Assembly (NCBI GenBank): GCA_903813345.2
Contig: CAIIXF020000010.1
Span: 20,101,181 to 20,165,180, forward strand
Length of the DNA stretch: 64,000 bases
From: Owenia fusiformis
Taxonomy: Eukaryota > Annelida > Polychaeta > Sabellida > Oweniidae
Reading direction: 5' to 3'
Part shown: positions 40,901-55,900 of the stretch, piece after piece
Layout of the letters: every line of letters begins with the position of its first letter
Numbering within the stretch: the first letter of the stretch is position 1
The notes under the pieces: generated by a model
Database searches by the model: none
What the model saw: only the letters and a program-made list of their open reading frames with translations
What the model was told of the DNA's origin: nothing
Program-made: the position numbers and the translations under genes

Positions 40901-43900
40901 CACTGTTCTTCCCTCGCCCTATGAAAAACTGAGTGCTTTGACTCTGTGAAGGTGAGAGACGTAACAGGAAGTCATCTCCCTGCGATGGCTCTACAGTCTC
41001 CGAATCAAGCACAATCACTGAATCAGTATATTCTTGCTCATCTGAAGTTTTCTTTCCTACAGGCTGAGAAGTGGGTTCGACTCTGGATTTCAAAGTTTTT
41101 GATTGCAACGATGTCTGTTTTGTAGATTTGGAGGAGTCTTTTGAGTGTTCAATAGGGCCTATGTTAAGTTGTGGAGGCGGGGATTTCTGTGAACTAACTG
41201 ATGTTGACTGGCGGGGTATCGAGCTAGGTGGGAGGGAGGCATTGTCAAGGTCAAAGCTGGCAACTGACTGCCACTCCTGAAACTAGAAATACAGTATTCA
41301 ATTACTGATCTGGAAGTCTCAGTTTGCAATATCAGGATATAATTCTAACAGTCAACTGAATGGAGAGGATTACAATAACTTTGCTATTCCAAAGAAAATA
41401 TCAATTACAACTAACGTTATCCAAAGATTAATTTGAACAATAATATTCATCAAACTATGATTCTCTCAACCTTTCACTCAAATTCAATATTATGAAATCA
41501 AAAGTCAAATGATATCATATCTGTAACATGTGACTGTTATGCACAGGCCTATGACATTGAGCAACGGATAGTTGTTCAAGTGACAGAAAGTTGTTTTAAT
41601 ATTTAGCCTTTACCTGATTAGATGTTGGTCTACTGGTCGAGTCTCGTGTTGTATCAGATTCAATAGTCTCGGTGGATATCTGGGGCTTTTTGCGCCTTTG
41701 TCTCGCATACCACTTCTCATTCTGTATAGAAAGTTAATCTGGGTTTATCTTGTATCTTTTTAGGAAACTTATGAAATTCTTGGAGGATTTCGCTTCAAAT
41801 AAAAAAAGCATGATCCATCAGGAAAATGATTTTTTACATACTTCTCAATCTACAGGGTGTCAAATAAGTCATTACATCAGATAATGACTTTATGTCCAAA
41901 GCATTAAGTGACTGGAATCTGTTTGTGTTTTACCAATTTTGGAAGATTTCTTAATCAGAATTTAGCAAAACAGGTACAATGATAGTGAATCAGTACCTTC
42001 AAAGTTTCCCCAGAAGAATCGCTTGATGTTTTCCTCTCAGACACTACAGATGGTGTTTTTGTATGCTCTTCCTCTATAGGTTCATCTTCAGCAGTATCAT
42101 CATGTTCATGCAGGATTTCTGTCTTTTCAAGGTCATCACCTGCAACATTGCAGAACATGTACAGGGTAAAAAATACAGTCACTGTACTCCCAATTCATTC
42201 ATAACTGAAAGCCTTACAGTGTATTCAAATAAAGAGTTCTACTTTGTTTTGTATTAATATCTATGGAGAGCATTAACATGCAAAATGTCACCACCTACCA
42301 TTTGTTAGAGATGGCGAACATGGCACACGGACTGTTAAACAATATACACAAAAAAGTAGGAGACTATCAAAACATTCCAAAATTGTAAACATCAATATCA
42401 AGCAAGTTATGGGTAATTTTAAGATAAGATTAAAAAAGTGGGTGATTACTCATGTGAGCTAGAAATAACCATCCTGTCGCACACCTCCTGTCCATCAATA
42501 TCAGCAGCTCGAAAAGTCATCCATCAGTATTTTCAGTCAATAACTCACGAAATTTTATGACCACTATGATCTTTCTAAACCTGGCTGCAAATGAATTACC
42601 AATAGCTAACAATGCAATTTAAATTCTCAACTTTGTCCCATGGCTGTTTCAATGCTGAGGAAATGACTCCATGTTGTTTAAAAAAGAGGGTAAGTGCTGT
42701 GCTTACCTTGGGTGGGTGAGCTTGGAATGATAATTGGGGTTGGACCATATGCCTCTGGAGAAGGGGGCAGGAAATCACCACTGGAATGGAATTATATATT
42801 GTATACGATTTTACAATAGCTGACTTGTATTTTTGTATTTATTTTTGTAGTTTAGTCCAGTTTTAGTTTAGTTTTATATATTGCATATTATATAGGGTGT
42901 TCATTCAATACAAAGTATGTGTAAAGAGACTTTATGGACACCCTGTATATTGAATGACTAATATGTCATTGCTATAAATCCAGAGTCACTTTCAGACATA
43001 GATACACAATATAAAACTAGGTATGAATGCCATGTACAGCAAATTAACATTTATTAATTTGAACATCCTAATTAATAAACATGACCTTAATATGGTGAGA
43101 GAATACATAAAATACAGGGTGACACAAAACTGTCTTGCTCTAATTTTAGAATAACTTGATTGAATCTTCATGAATTTTCTTTTGTAGTATTCAATGTTTG
43201 AAACAGTGGTATGCTTACATAGCACCAACCACTATGAGACTTACAGAAAAGGTTATTCCAAAATATGAAAGTTACATTTTTTGTGTAACCCTGTATCATG
43301 GCTTACTTGTCACTGTCTGTGCATGTTTCTGGGACTAACATAGCCTCCTGGGAGAATTGAAGGGAGCCAATGTGTTCAGCTGGAGTGGATGTCACCAGAT
43401 CATCAGTTTGGCTAGCTGTTCATTAATAAAAGTGTATGTAAGTTCAATCAGTCTGCCCCAATCAAGGAGGATTGACTCCCAGAATGCAATCTCGATATTG
43501 CATTCTGGGAGCCAATCCTTCTTGACCCCAATGTTCAAATTGTAAAAAATAGTAGCCTTGCTGTTGTGGCAGACAAACAGTGAGGCCTTTTTACACCTTT
43601 TCAAATTTTAACAGCTATTTCCTGATCCCATTACATTTCTGAGAAGTACTTGCCCACAAAAATGTATATGCTTTATAAGGTTCTATAATCTGATGTAATT
43701 GATTTTGACAACCTAAACTTAAAAGCCTGTGGTTGAACTCAAGAAAATTACTTAAAACTTACAGTAAAATTTTAAATTTTGGAACTACTTTGAATCTAAA
43801 AATTAAGCAATTAAAGGACCATATTGAAACAAAACATGTAAAAATAGAAACATTTATACATGTCCTAACTTTTGTATATTTTCATTTGTTTTGTATTTTA

Positions 43901-46900
43901 GCTATCATATCTGTGGCCTCTTATATTTTGATGCTTCTCTGCCATGTTATTTTCGAAAAAACGAACATGGCTGAAACTCCCTAAATTACGAAAGGCCACA
44001 GCTTTGCTACACATTATACATAACTATCTGAAATATGCAAAAGTTAGGACTTGTACAATGTACATATGTTTCCATTTGTTCACATACTGTTGCAATAAAG
44101 TCATTTGATTGCTTTTTTTAAATTCAAAGTAGTTCCAAACATTTAAAATTTTACTGTACAAAGAAATTACAGAAAATTATAAACATTCTTTGACAGCCAA
44201 GAATATTGATTTGAACATGGTAAAACAAAGATTTGAATCTTCACAATAAGTGAGCATTTGTGCAATACGCTAACCTGTGAATGGATCTGGCTGTGAGAGC
44301 CCTCTATGTTGACCCCCTAGTACTGCATCATCACAGGGGTTAGTCTCTGTTGATGTGTCCAAGTGTTTCTCTCCAGATGTGTCTGTTGATTTAGGTCCCC
44401 TTGAGCTACTAGATGATGTATTATTTGACGTCTCATGGGATCTGTTCATGGAAGAGATGTATCCACTGCCTTGACTACTGCCATGTTTGTCCTTGTATTC
44501 CATTTGATCGGCACTTCCCATGCTGCGGATACGTGGCAATGTTCTCTTCCTGGAAAGATCATTACACAATAGGGTACAGTTAAGTAAATGGCTTTAAATG
44601 GAAAAAACAAAATTTAGTACAAAAATTTGCTACTGGAAGGCAGAACATCTTGTTATTTGTTATTAAGTCCCCAGTTCTCTTGAAAATGAGAAAAATCATA
44701 ACAGGCATATTTTGTTTGTGCCTTTTGATCTGAATTTCGAAAACAAGAGTTTTGCTCCTGGGGTGCTGCTTACTGTGTTAAAAAATTAATGATTCCAGAT
44801 TACATTTTCAATCGTAAAAGATACATTGGTTTAAAAATTGAACATATTGGTTTGCTTCTATACTTCTGATTGAAACTTGAAACTGAAAAATTCTCGCAAC
44901 GCTAGTTCACTTCATTTACCTGGGGGATGCTTTCTCAGAGCTTGAGGAACTTGTAAATGAACTAAGGGGACTAGTGGTGACGTCTCCAGGACTCGGGGAT
45001 GACGCATCTTGGGTGTGGGAGTACCCTTCTCCTTCTACAACAAATGCCTTTGGTATTTCAAATAATTAAAGAATATGGAAACACAAATATACTTCAGAAA
45101 TTTCACCAAAAGTGCCTTTTAATAACAGCTGTTGTTTTTATCATTAAACTGAATATTGTATGAAAGTCCTGAAGGAGACATGAAGTCCTGAAAGAGAGGG
45201 ATGCTTAAGAGGGGTTGGCCTCAGTGCTAATATCCCTGATGTGATACAGATACAGAATATAACATGTACATTGTGACGATATTAGAATAAGGCACATTTA
45301 TTTGCAAAAATTTGATCTAAAATAACTGCACCAATTCCAAAGATATCATTGTTATTTTTTAACAATTCTGAGTTAGTTAAGCACATATTGGAGGGTTAAT
45401 TACAATCCTTGCTGGGAATAATTTTCATCAAGTATGCAAGTTAACCCTTTTTTGTTATTCATTTAAACATTTAAAAATGCTTCCCTACAACAACAACAGA
45501 GTAATGATTTGATGTGCAGAAAATGGCAGGGACCAAATGCATCAAAATGTTTCTTTTTAAATTGAACAGAATAGCCAAGTTGTATTTGCCTTTATTGATC
45601 AATCTATTTTAAAGTTTCAATTAATAACAAATGGGACATGGACATATGTTATGAAATTGGAATAATTTTTTTCATCCCCCCTATGTAGAATTGACAAATA
45701 ATTCTGTACAAGGCTTTGGACAAATGACACCAATGACTTAATAAGTGAATTAGCAGTAAGTGCAGTAAATCACAGTGCTCTATATGACAATATTAAGTAC
45801 TCAGAATGCCACTGGATTAAAGAATGCCACTTGGTGATTATTATATTATCTCAGAATGTATTATTTTTTATGACACTATCATGACACAATATTGAATCAA
45901 ACTGCTCAAATTGTGTTTTATTTGTGACAATATTTCATTGCAAAATCAAATTAATTTGAAAAATTATCAAAAGTTATTTCTTTTATTTGAAAGACCAATG
46001 TTTATTTTTTATTAGAGTACCTTATTCCTTTGATGATGAAATGTGTTTAATTTCTTAAATAAATAATATTGTTTTCAAACACTCGACCTCTAAGAAGAAA
46101 AATAAACATATACTTGCAAGAAAAAACAAAGTTTGATTACAAAATTAAAAACAAATGACCAACTAATAGGATTAACATGTGCATTGTTTGCAAGTAAACA
46201 AAATACTGATCAAAAAGGTGTGAGGGAAAGGCAACAAATATCTCAGAAAATTAAAATTGAAATCTTTTTGCAAATCTTGAGAATTTTGCCCACAAACACT
46301 ATCCCTTAAAAATCTCCAGAATATACAAACAAAGGAGGGGGGGGGGTCTAGCTAGAGATGGAGGGGGGGGGGGGTGCTCTCGCCAAGATGCCAAGAAATA
46401 AATCAATTTAGCTTTTCCTTAGTTTGTGACATTAGAATACAGTTATTCTTTGCTCAAAATGGCATGTAGCATTAGGCTATAATCTGTCATTTGGAGCAGG
46501 CGAAATGGTTTCAGGCATTAAGTCTGATATGGTACCTGAGCATGAGTGTCAACCAATCAAATGTAAAATTATTCAAGGTGAAATGAAATTTTCAATTGGA
46601 AGATCACTGATATTAATGAAAAATTAATAATTAATTCATGCAAATATTTTCAGTCATTTGGTTGTACATTTATTCCAATAATTATGTAGAAAGGTGCATG
46701 TTAAATTGAAACTCTGTAAAAAGATAGAATTGAATGATAAAACCCCATTCCACCACTCTTATTCATCTCTTTAAGATGGAAGAGACTAGAACCTGCAGCA
46801 GATAAATCTCCCAAAATATTTCCAAAATCAACATTATTTCTAACATTTTGCCTGAGCATTTCCAATTTTAAACAAGCAATTTGACATTAACATGAAAAAA

Positions 46901-49900
46901 TGCTACCATCTGGTAAGTTGTTGCAAATGGTTACGACAGTGTAACAATTGCTACTGCTAAATACTGACCAACAGTGGAAAAAATGGTAGTCCAAAATCAT
47001 GTGTCACCATTTTAACACAAGCATTTAACTAAATTATGATAAAATAGCAATGGTGATATAAAGAAGGTGGAGGGTGGCTTCTGCCAAAGAACCTGCAAAT
47101 TGATTTTCTTCTTCCAAACCCTGTAGTGGTTTGAGTGAACCCCCCTCGCCTGGCCAAAAATTCTTTCAAAATCATGCAGTTTTTAAACATTCTTTATTTC
47201 AAGGAATTTGGGTCTTTTTTAGCCAAAATTATCAAAAATGAACCACCTGGAATTTTCTAATAAAAAGTGTCCCCCCATGGCAAAAGCTGGCTATGGACCT
47301 GCTTCCTATGTCTGTATCATTAGAGGACAGTTTGAGGTTACTTTGATGCTCAAAATGGCATTCTGGATGGCATTATTATAATCCGTCACTTTGAGCAATC
47401 TGGCTGGTTTCAATCAAGGTCACATGACCTAAATGACATGTGATCCTCACAGCACTTACACCTGATTGGTTATTAGAGTACATGTGTCAACGAATCAAAT
47501 GAGAGATTATCCCAGGTGAATGCAAATAAAAAGGTAACCCGTTCACCTAAAAAATCAGTTTCAAAACCACTCACAAACAAGCGATACATTCAGAAACAAT
47601 ACACAACATAGGAGCAACAAGTTCGATAAATATTTCTGAAAAAAATATTTGGATTGGATTGGACGCAATATTGGATCAATAGGAATATATCAGGATAAAA
47701 AATATTTCAAAGGTAAGAAAATCTGTATTTTCATTTTTACAAATTGAACTAGCTACAAAATTAATGCTAGTTCAGAGTTTGCAAACAATGTTTAATTTCT
47801 TTGATGATGAAATTCTAATTTGATTTGTTCAACATCAAAGTCAAATAATCTTGGTTGTTGGAAATTGTCTGAAGATTTAAGAAAAACATTAGCATTATCT
47901 CTCTCAGATTGTTTTTGGTTAAGCCATTTGTTTATTTCGACCCAAAATTGTGAGCAATATAAATCTAAAGATTATTACTCCGTATTATTTCAATATCCAG
48001 AAAAAAATGTTTTATTGTGTCAAAAAGTAACCATTGGCAATACTGCATTTAAATTTCTACAGTGAACTATTTGTAAACAAGAATTTGATTTAATTATAAG
48101 ATATCCCTTATGCTATTACCTTAATTATATATGTTTTCTAGATTATCATTTCTGAACATATTTTTAAATATTTCTCCTTTATACTTTCAGGCCAGTTCAA
48201 GATGGACAGCAGTGATTCTCTTGGTTCTAACAGTCCCAGTGACAGCCACAATGACAGCGCGTATCTCTCTGCCAGTGACTCCCCTCAGGGTACACAGCAA
48301 CAGATGCTATCTGGGGGTGCTACCCCAATGACACATCATCAGAGCCGTCACCAGAGCATATCGCCCATTGCTGTTCAAGGATCGTATAGTTCTGCAAGCA
48401 GTCCGGGTGTCAATCATGCATCGTCCGAAGGTGCCTACCTCGGTCCTCAGAATTTATCCGTGCAGGACAACAAGGAGAACATATCACCCGATCGATCACA
48501 TGAAAGTTCCTACTCACATCCTTATGATCTGACTATTCAGCGGGGCCAGGAAAACCTACCACCCAGCTCGATTTGGGACAATACGTATCTCTCCGTAAGA
48601 ACGCCATATGTACCCCAGTCGTCTGCAAGAACGCCATATGTACCCCAGTCGTCTGCAAGAATGCCATATGTACCTCAGTCGCCACCTGATGGTATCAACT
48701 TGGTTCGTCTACCTGTTCAGAAGAGCAAGCAACGTGCAACTTCACCATCAACTTCAGCCGAGGCTCGGGTATCTCACATTGAAGCAATGGTGAAAGCCGA
48801 GGTCGATCTCGATCCTACTACCTTCTCTGGGACTTCCACACTCTCGCAGCAGAAGCGTCGATTTGCCGAAGACAAGCCACCATATTCGTATATCGCACTA
48901 ATCACAATGGCATTGGAGAGCTCAACTAACGGCATGATGACACTCAATGAGATCTATGCATGGATCATGGGCCGATTCCCATACTTCAAGAACGACCAGA
49001 AAAGATGGCAGAACTCGATCCGTCATAACCTTAGCCTCAACGACTGCTTCACAAGGATCCCTCGCCCCCCAGGCACCCCCGGGAAAGGCAACTACTGGGC
49101 ACTACACCCAGAATGCAAGGACATGTTTGGTAATGGGAGCTTCCTGCGTCGCAACAAGCGTTTCAAGGTACAGAAGAGCAGCGCACGAGCTGCAGACCCT
49201 GCCCAGCACGTGCAACAGCTTGGCTCCCTTGGACAGTACAGCATGTATGGTGCCGCATACAATCCATTCGCTGCAATCAACCCCCTAGCGCTTCAAGGAC
49301 TCTCACAGCAAATGCAACAAGGCAGCCATGGATACCCCCTCAGGTCTGACCAATGGACCCCAGCTACAACCAGCGCAGGGTACACGTCACCCTACTACCC
49401 CACTACTGCAGTCTCGATGGGATCATCTCTAGGAGGAGGATACCTTAGCCAGACCAGTGCCCCATCGTCATCATACCCTTCTCTATCCCAGGCATCGGTA
49501 TACTCAACAGCACAGTACGACATGAACCAACCCAGACCAGCACATAGACAATAGACTCTAATGAACACTGATACAATAGGCCGTATATTGCCAAATAGCA
49601 ATCATGAACTTTGTGAAAGTGATAATCGTGATGCTGATATTCCTTCAGGAGGACATTTGAACTGTTTCAATTTCTTCTACTTTCTATTAATTGAGTTGAT
49701 GCTGGATTAAGAATTTGTATGTGTCATGATGTTTAACTTAATTTCTTGTTGGGTTTCAACCTTATGATGATATTTGTAAATATGATGTTAATATAATTCA
49801 ATAAAACATGTAAAATCATCTTGGTGATATGATGTACATTTAGCATTTATTTTGCATTAAAATAAAATTTGTATATATTGTGTAAACAATTATTATGTTG

Positions 49901-52900
49901 TTAAAACACCTGGTAATAATCCATGTTAATCTGTTAAACCAAAATGTCAACATTCAAAAATTGTCCAAAAAATCATATTCACACCTTTTAATCCCCTGGT
50001 CATATAATAATATTTTTCAGCCCCTGGGTAAAGATTATATTGTTTTAATTAACTGACTAAATTGTTGAATTAGGAAGATTAAATAGCAGAGAGGGGCTTG
50101 AGTATATAACTTCTTTTATCTCCCTAATTAAAGGTCACTCTTAAAAAAATGCCAGAGAAAGATAAATCCCTCACTAAATGTCAATTAGGATATTAATAGA
50201 AGATTGGGAAGTGAATATTCTTAGTCATTTAATCTTAATTTTATGTTCAAAATTCTATAATTTCATGTTTCTTCATACACTTAGCCACCTTTCCAAAATT
50301 TTATAGTAATATATGTATATGCATATCTCCTTTAGCCTCAATTTGCCCCACTATTAAGCATCTCTGCCTCACTTAAATTTAGAACCTGGCTATGCCCCAG
50401 CCATATTAACATTCTATTAGATCATTTTGGTTAACCAGTAATGTGGCAGTTACCATATTCTCTCTAATGAACGCCCAATGAGTCTTCAAAGTTTCCGCAA
50501 AAATGTAATGATGTTCATTTTTTATTTATTTTCAGTAGACGCTTTGCTCCACAGCTTTGACATCTTGTTATAATTAAGAGTCTTGTTTGAAGTCCAATTA
50601 CGCTGGGAAGAAAAGCTATTGAAAATGACGCCGGAGTATCATACTTCAAAATGTACCATTTCTTGTTTAACTTTCTAATGGCACGATATAGTGACACGAT
50701 AATATTTACACATGGTTTCAGCATAACTATGAAGGTATAAACGAGATGTTGATGTATTTGGTCTTTTTAATTCTTTTATAAAAAATAATGTTTAATTTTT
50801 TTGTCCGCTGTGACGGAGCAGTTGCAAATGTGAACTGTGAAAATGCTCCGTCACAGCGGACAAAAAATATTAATATTATTTTTTATTAAAAAATTAAAAA
50901 GACCCAATGCATTAATATCTCATTAATACATTCAGAGTTATGCTTTAAACATATGTAAATATTATCGTGTCACTATATCATGCCATTAAAAAGTTACATT
51001 TAGAGTTTGATACTCTGGCGCCGTTTTCAATAGATTTTACTCCTAGCGTTATTGGACTTCAAACAGAAGTGAAGGTTACACGCAAATGATATATCCATTG
51101 CATGGAGTAAGTAATTATCTTTGATATAACGAAACATATGAGTTAAAAAATAAATCGTGAAGCATTCTTAGTGTTTTTATGAAAAATAGCATGCTCCGTC
51201 ACAGCGGACAAATCTTTCGATACCAGCCTGTGTGTATACATGATCTTTTCTAAAGTTTTCTGAAAAAATTTGGGATGAATCCCATTTACACAATTAAACA
51301 TCGTAGGTAGATTAAATCCTACGGTGAACTCAATTTGGAACTCTATGTAATCATGTAAAACTAGAAAACTGGACTGGGAAATCAAAGGTCGAAGGGGTTT
51401 TATAGAAATATATTCCAAAAATTCTTGACACCCAGTAAGTCGTAGGTTGTAGGGTCGAAGGGTTTTTAGTACATTCCCATACCTTAGTTTAATCATGCTG
51501 GATCATACATACCATGACTAGACCTTTTAGTAATATCCTGCCCTCTATGATCTGTGTCACTAACTACAGCTGTAAGTGCATCACTGATTCCTGCAGACTC
51601 ACTTTCACTGCTACAAACAGAATCAATTTATTTTGATAGTCTGGTGAAGGTATGAGGTTATTTGAGACTTCAATGAAGTAGCAAAAGGTTTGTGCTTTTA
51701 AAGTTTGCCCCTCGTGCTAAATGTGACCATATTCTATTATTGAAATGGATTCATCTTCCGCTATTTGAATGGATTTGTTTGAGTTATCAAAAAAATCTGT
51801 TAGCTTCAAACAACGAAAATGTGGTCACTTTACTGAAAAAGACAAATGGAAAAGTTACTTTCTTTCTCCGATCATAGCTTTAAAATACTTTAAACATACC
51901 TTGCTGTTTGTATTACATGTAGATCTGGCCCTGGATCAGTTTTCTGTTCCCCACTTACAGCAGTAGAGCTCCCTGTAGTTTCACCCCTAGCACTTAATTC
52001 TCTTTTGCCAGCCTTCTCAGGGGGTACAAGCTCTGGCAGAGACTTCTTACTGAAATTTATACAATTAAAGGTGCAATAATTAGTGCAGAGGGGTCATTCA
52101 ACGATCATGGACCAGTGTCAAAATATATTTAAGTTTGGATATTTCATCAAGACTAACATCTATTTTGATTATCTACAAGGAAACCCCCTAGATAAACATT
52201 ATTTTAGCTAGTATTCCTCTTGAAACATGGTGGATCTTAAAAATATAAAAGTGGAAGTCCCCTTTTTGAAGCTTTGAACTGAATTTACACTTCTTAATAC
52301 TGAAATTGATAATTTATCCATACATTTTAAGAAAATAGGTATGTCAAAGAAGATGTTAAACCAAATGTTGCCTTGATAGCTCAGAAAAATGAAAAAACTT
52401 TCCTATTTTCTCTACAGTCCTTACTGCCCCTTTAATACACAAGTTCAATGAAAGTATTTGTATAAATTAATGAAACTCCTTGCCTAATTGTGATCATAAA
52501 ATACACAATTCACAATACCTTTAACTTTACTGGACCCCACCGTGGTAATAAAGGTAATAAAGAGATTAATGATCTGTATCCAAATATTTTACCCATATAT
52601 AACAGTAACATCCAGTTACTGAAAAGCTAGTCAGTCACAAGCAAATGTATCCAGCAGCTCCAATAATCGAGTGAGAATTCCCTTTAGCAAGCAAGCGAGG
52701 AGATTCTCACTCTATTTTTGGAGCCCTTGGATGTATATACTCGTGACTGATTCGTTTTCAGTGGTCGGATGTTACTATTAACATACAGGTAACATATTTG
52801 GATACAAATCGACCTTCTGATGAAATGAAATGGTGAAATAAATATTTCCTCCTGAAAGTACATCAGACCTTAGATCTTAAAGCTGTTTAACATAAATTTA

Positions 52901-55900
52901 ATCGGATCCATGAATAATGCACCTTTTCAAAATCAATGCATAATTTTGGGGGATTTCTTACATACAACATACCTATCTTCAGAGCTAGGTGGAGTATCTT
53001 CACTTGGTGGTGTTTCCTCCTTTTCTTCCTCTTCGGGTGAATCGTTTGGAGGTTTGGGGGGTTCTTGTGGTGGGTCACCCCCACCCCCACTCCCTCCTTC
53101 TTGGCCCTCTCTACCTGAGGCGCCAGACTGACTAGTAGTTGGTTGATTGGTACGCCCCCTATTTCCAGTTGAAGACGTTTTGTTTTCTCCCTTAGTTGCT
53201 CTACCTGTAATAAATTGTAAAAATATTGTCTACCTAATCTAGCTATGAAATGAAAAATAATACAAATCTCATGAAAATCAATGACATGTACTTACAAAAC
53301 AAATGTAATAGTTTTGAAACAGATACAGTGGATTTGTTCTCAAGTGGGTGCAAAATTTTCATTTTCACAATTCAGACCAAAATTGGTCAAGATATGCCCT
53401 ATCTTAATGATTTTTCTCGTTTTCAAGTAGGTGTGAATGGATTTTCAGGTGGGTCTTGCCTGTTTTCAAAATCTCAGGTTGGTGCTGCACCCACTTGCTT
53501 TAATTCTGGGGAGACCACTGAGATAAACTAGAAATTCAATTATAGGTCTTGCATTAGGTCCTTGTATAAATCCCTCACAGATATATCCCATTATTCCTCC
53601 CCAAGACAAGGAACTGAATGATTCAAGAGTAAATCAGCCTACACTATAACTGGTAAGTGGTTTTCTTGGCTTTACCTACCAAACAAAAATGAAACTTACC
53701 TTTTCCCGATTTCTTCCCTCCTTTCCCTGCTGCAACAACTGCACCATCTATCGTGTGAGGTGGCATCTTACTCCTTGAATTTAAATCCTGTGATTCAACC
53801 TTTGACCCGACCTGGGAGTCCTGAAAATATATAACACAATATAGACAATCAATAGTCTTTCATTATCTTACATTTTAAAGTTGGTTAAAACAGATTTCAA
53901 GAGTGTACAAGCCTATTTTCAAAATCTCAAGCGATGGCTTAAATGTTGACGAGTTCAGTCAGTTCGAGTGCAGTTACATGTTATATAACGTGGATGAGTA
54001 CCTGGGTGGTTTCTTCCTTCAATGTAATGTGTTTGTAGAGGTCCTGGTGAATATCAAGCTGCAAATCCTGACTTTGTGAGCTCTGAACTATAAAACAAGC
54101 TGGTCGACCCTCAGAGAAATCTTCTAAGTTGAGGTCCATGTAGTTGTCATATACATGTTATATGAATAATTATGCTGCAACATACAATTGGAAATGTTTA
54201 TCAACTGATTTCATGGCTAAGCTAATCTTTTCAGTCAAAAGTTACTTTAGGGTGAACGTGAAGGGGTTTAATGTTGACATCATTTCTTTTTAATATGTGG
54301 TAACTTTGACGCAAGGGGTAACTTCCCCACCTTGTTGTTTATTTGCTCCAATATCCTATCTAGGTAGATACCATGTTTTTCTTCTAGCATGGATCGAGAC
54401 CTCACAAGATTTTTATTTCTTTCAAAATCAATCATGGCAGAAAACAGAAATTCTCATTTCTATTCTAACAAGTAAGTGTTGAAGTTAGCAGTTAGGGCTA
54501 TGGAAAGCCAATGATAAAAACTATGAATTTTGATGCTGTTTGTTCTTTGTGTATCTGAATAGCAAGGTATGTTGCAATATTTATTTCCAGTACTGGAATG
54601 GTTTAATAATTAATTATTGGAGGCATTTTGGATGCAAGGTAATCTGAAACAATAGAGAATAAAAATATATATTCATGTTTTATTTCAAAATGTATTTCCT
54701 TTTACTAGCTTAACATGCCAAAGCTAGTCGTCTATGCTTTCGTATAGACTATGATCGGATTACTTCATCTCAATCAATTCCAAAATCATTGTGAATGAGG
54801 TAGGTCATTTAAGTATGCAACCAGAACAACGGCAACGCCAAAGCGTAGCGAATCCCATCGAACAGGAATGGCTGGCATTTTTACAAACGAAATATATAGC
54901 AAACATCATAAAACAACACACCAGAAAGGCCACCATTTTCAAAATGGTTGCTCACTAGCCAAGTTGCCATCAGAAGAAATAATATGCTTTTAAGTAGCCA
55001 CCTATAAAATCTTTGAAAAATCGCATACATGTTCTTGTAAAATAACACACATAAAAATGGTGGCCATTTTTCAAAATGACTGACTACTCCCCAAAGTTTT
55101 ATTAGACAATGTGCCATGCTTAAAGTATTCACATATCAAATATGAACAAAATTGCTCCACTACTTTTCGAGTTATAGTAAAAAATGTAAAAATGACAGCC
55201 ATTTTTATAAAATGGCTGCCTACTATCTGAAGTGTCATGAGACAGTGTGCAAGGCTCATGAGTATTCACATATCAAATATGACCAAATCGCTTCACTACT
55301 TTTCAAGTTATAGTAAAAAACATAAAAATGGTGACCATTTTTCAAAATGGCCACCTACTACCCAAAGTGTCATTAGACAGTGTGCCATGCTTATAGTATT
55401 CACATATGAAATATGAAACATACCAAATATGAACAAAATCGCTTCACTACTTTTCGAGTTATAGTAAAATACGTTAAAATGGCGGCCATTTTTCAAATTT
55501 TTTTTCAAGATGGCCGCATTCTACCAAAAGTGTCATAGGACGGTGTGCCATGCTTATAGTATTCACATACAAAATATGAACAAAATCGCTCCACTACTTT
55601 TCGAGTTTGGTAATATACGTTAAAATGGCGGCCATTTTGAAAAATGGCCGCCTTCTACCAAAAGTGTGCAATGCTTATAGTATTCACATACCAAATATGA
55701 ACAAAATCCCTCCACTACTTTTCGAGTTATAGCAAAAATCGTAAAATAACGAATAAAGGCCGCCATTTTTCAAGATGGCTGCCATGTGCTTCTTTAATGT
55801 CTACATTTATAGCTTTATTAATGTCCTTCATAATTTTTTTACATTTAAAACATATTGCTATTACAGTTTTACATATTGCACCTAAATTACTGTAAAATCG

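Noticed and set aside
46337-46373. Two runs of G as a possible functional G-quadruplex
   Set aside because: Runs this long in raw assembly can be error-prone and lie far from the likely start site; no further support.
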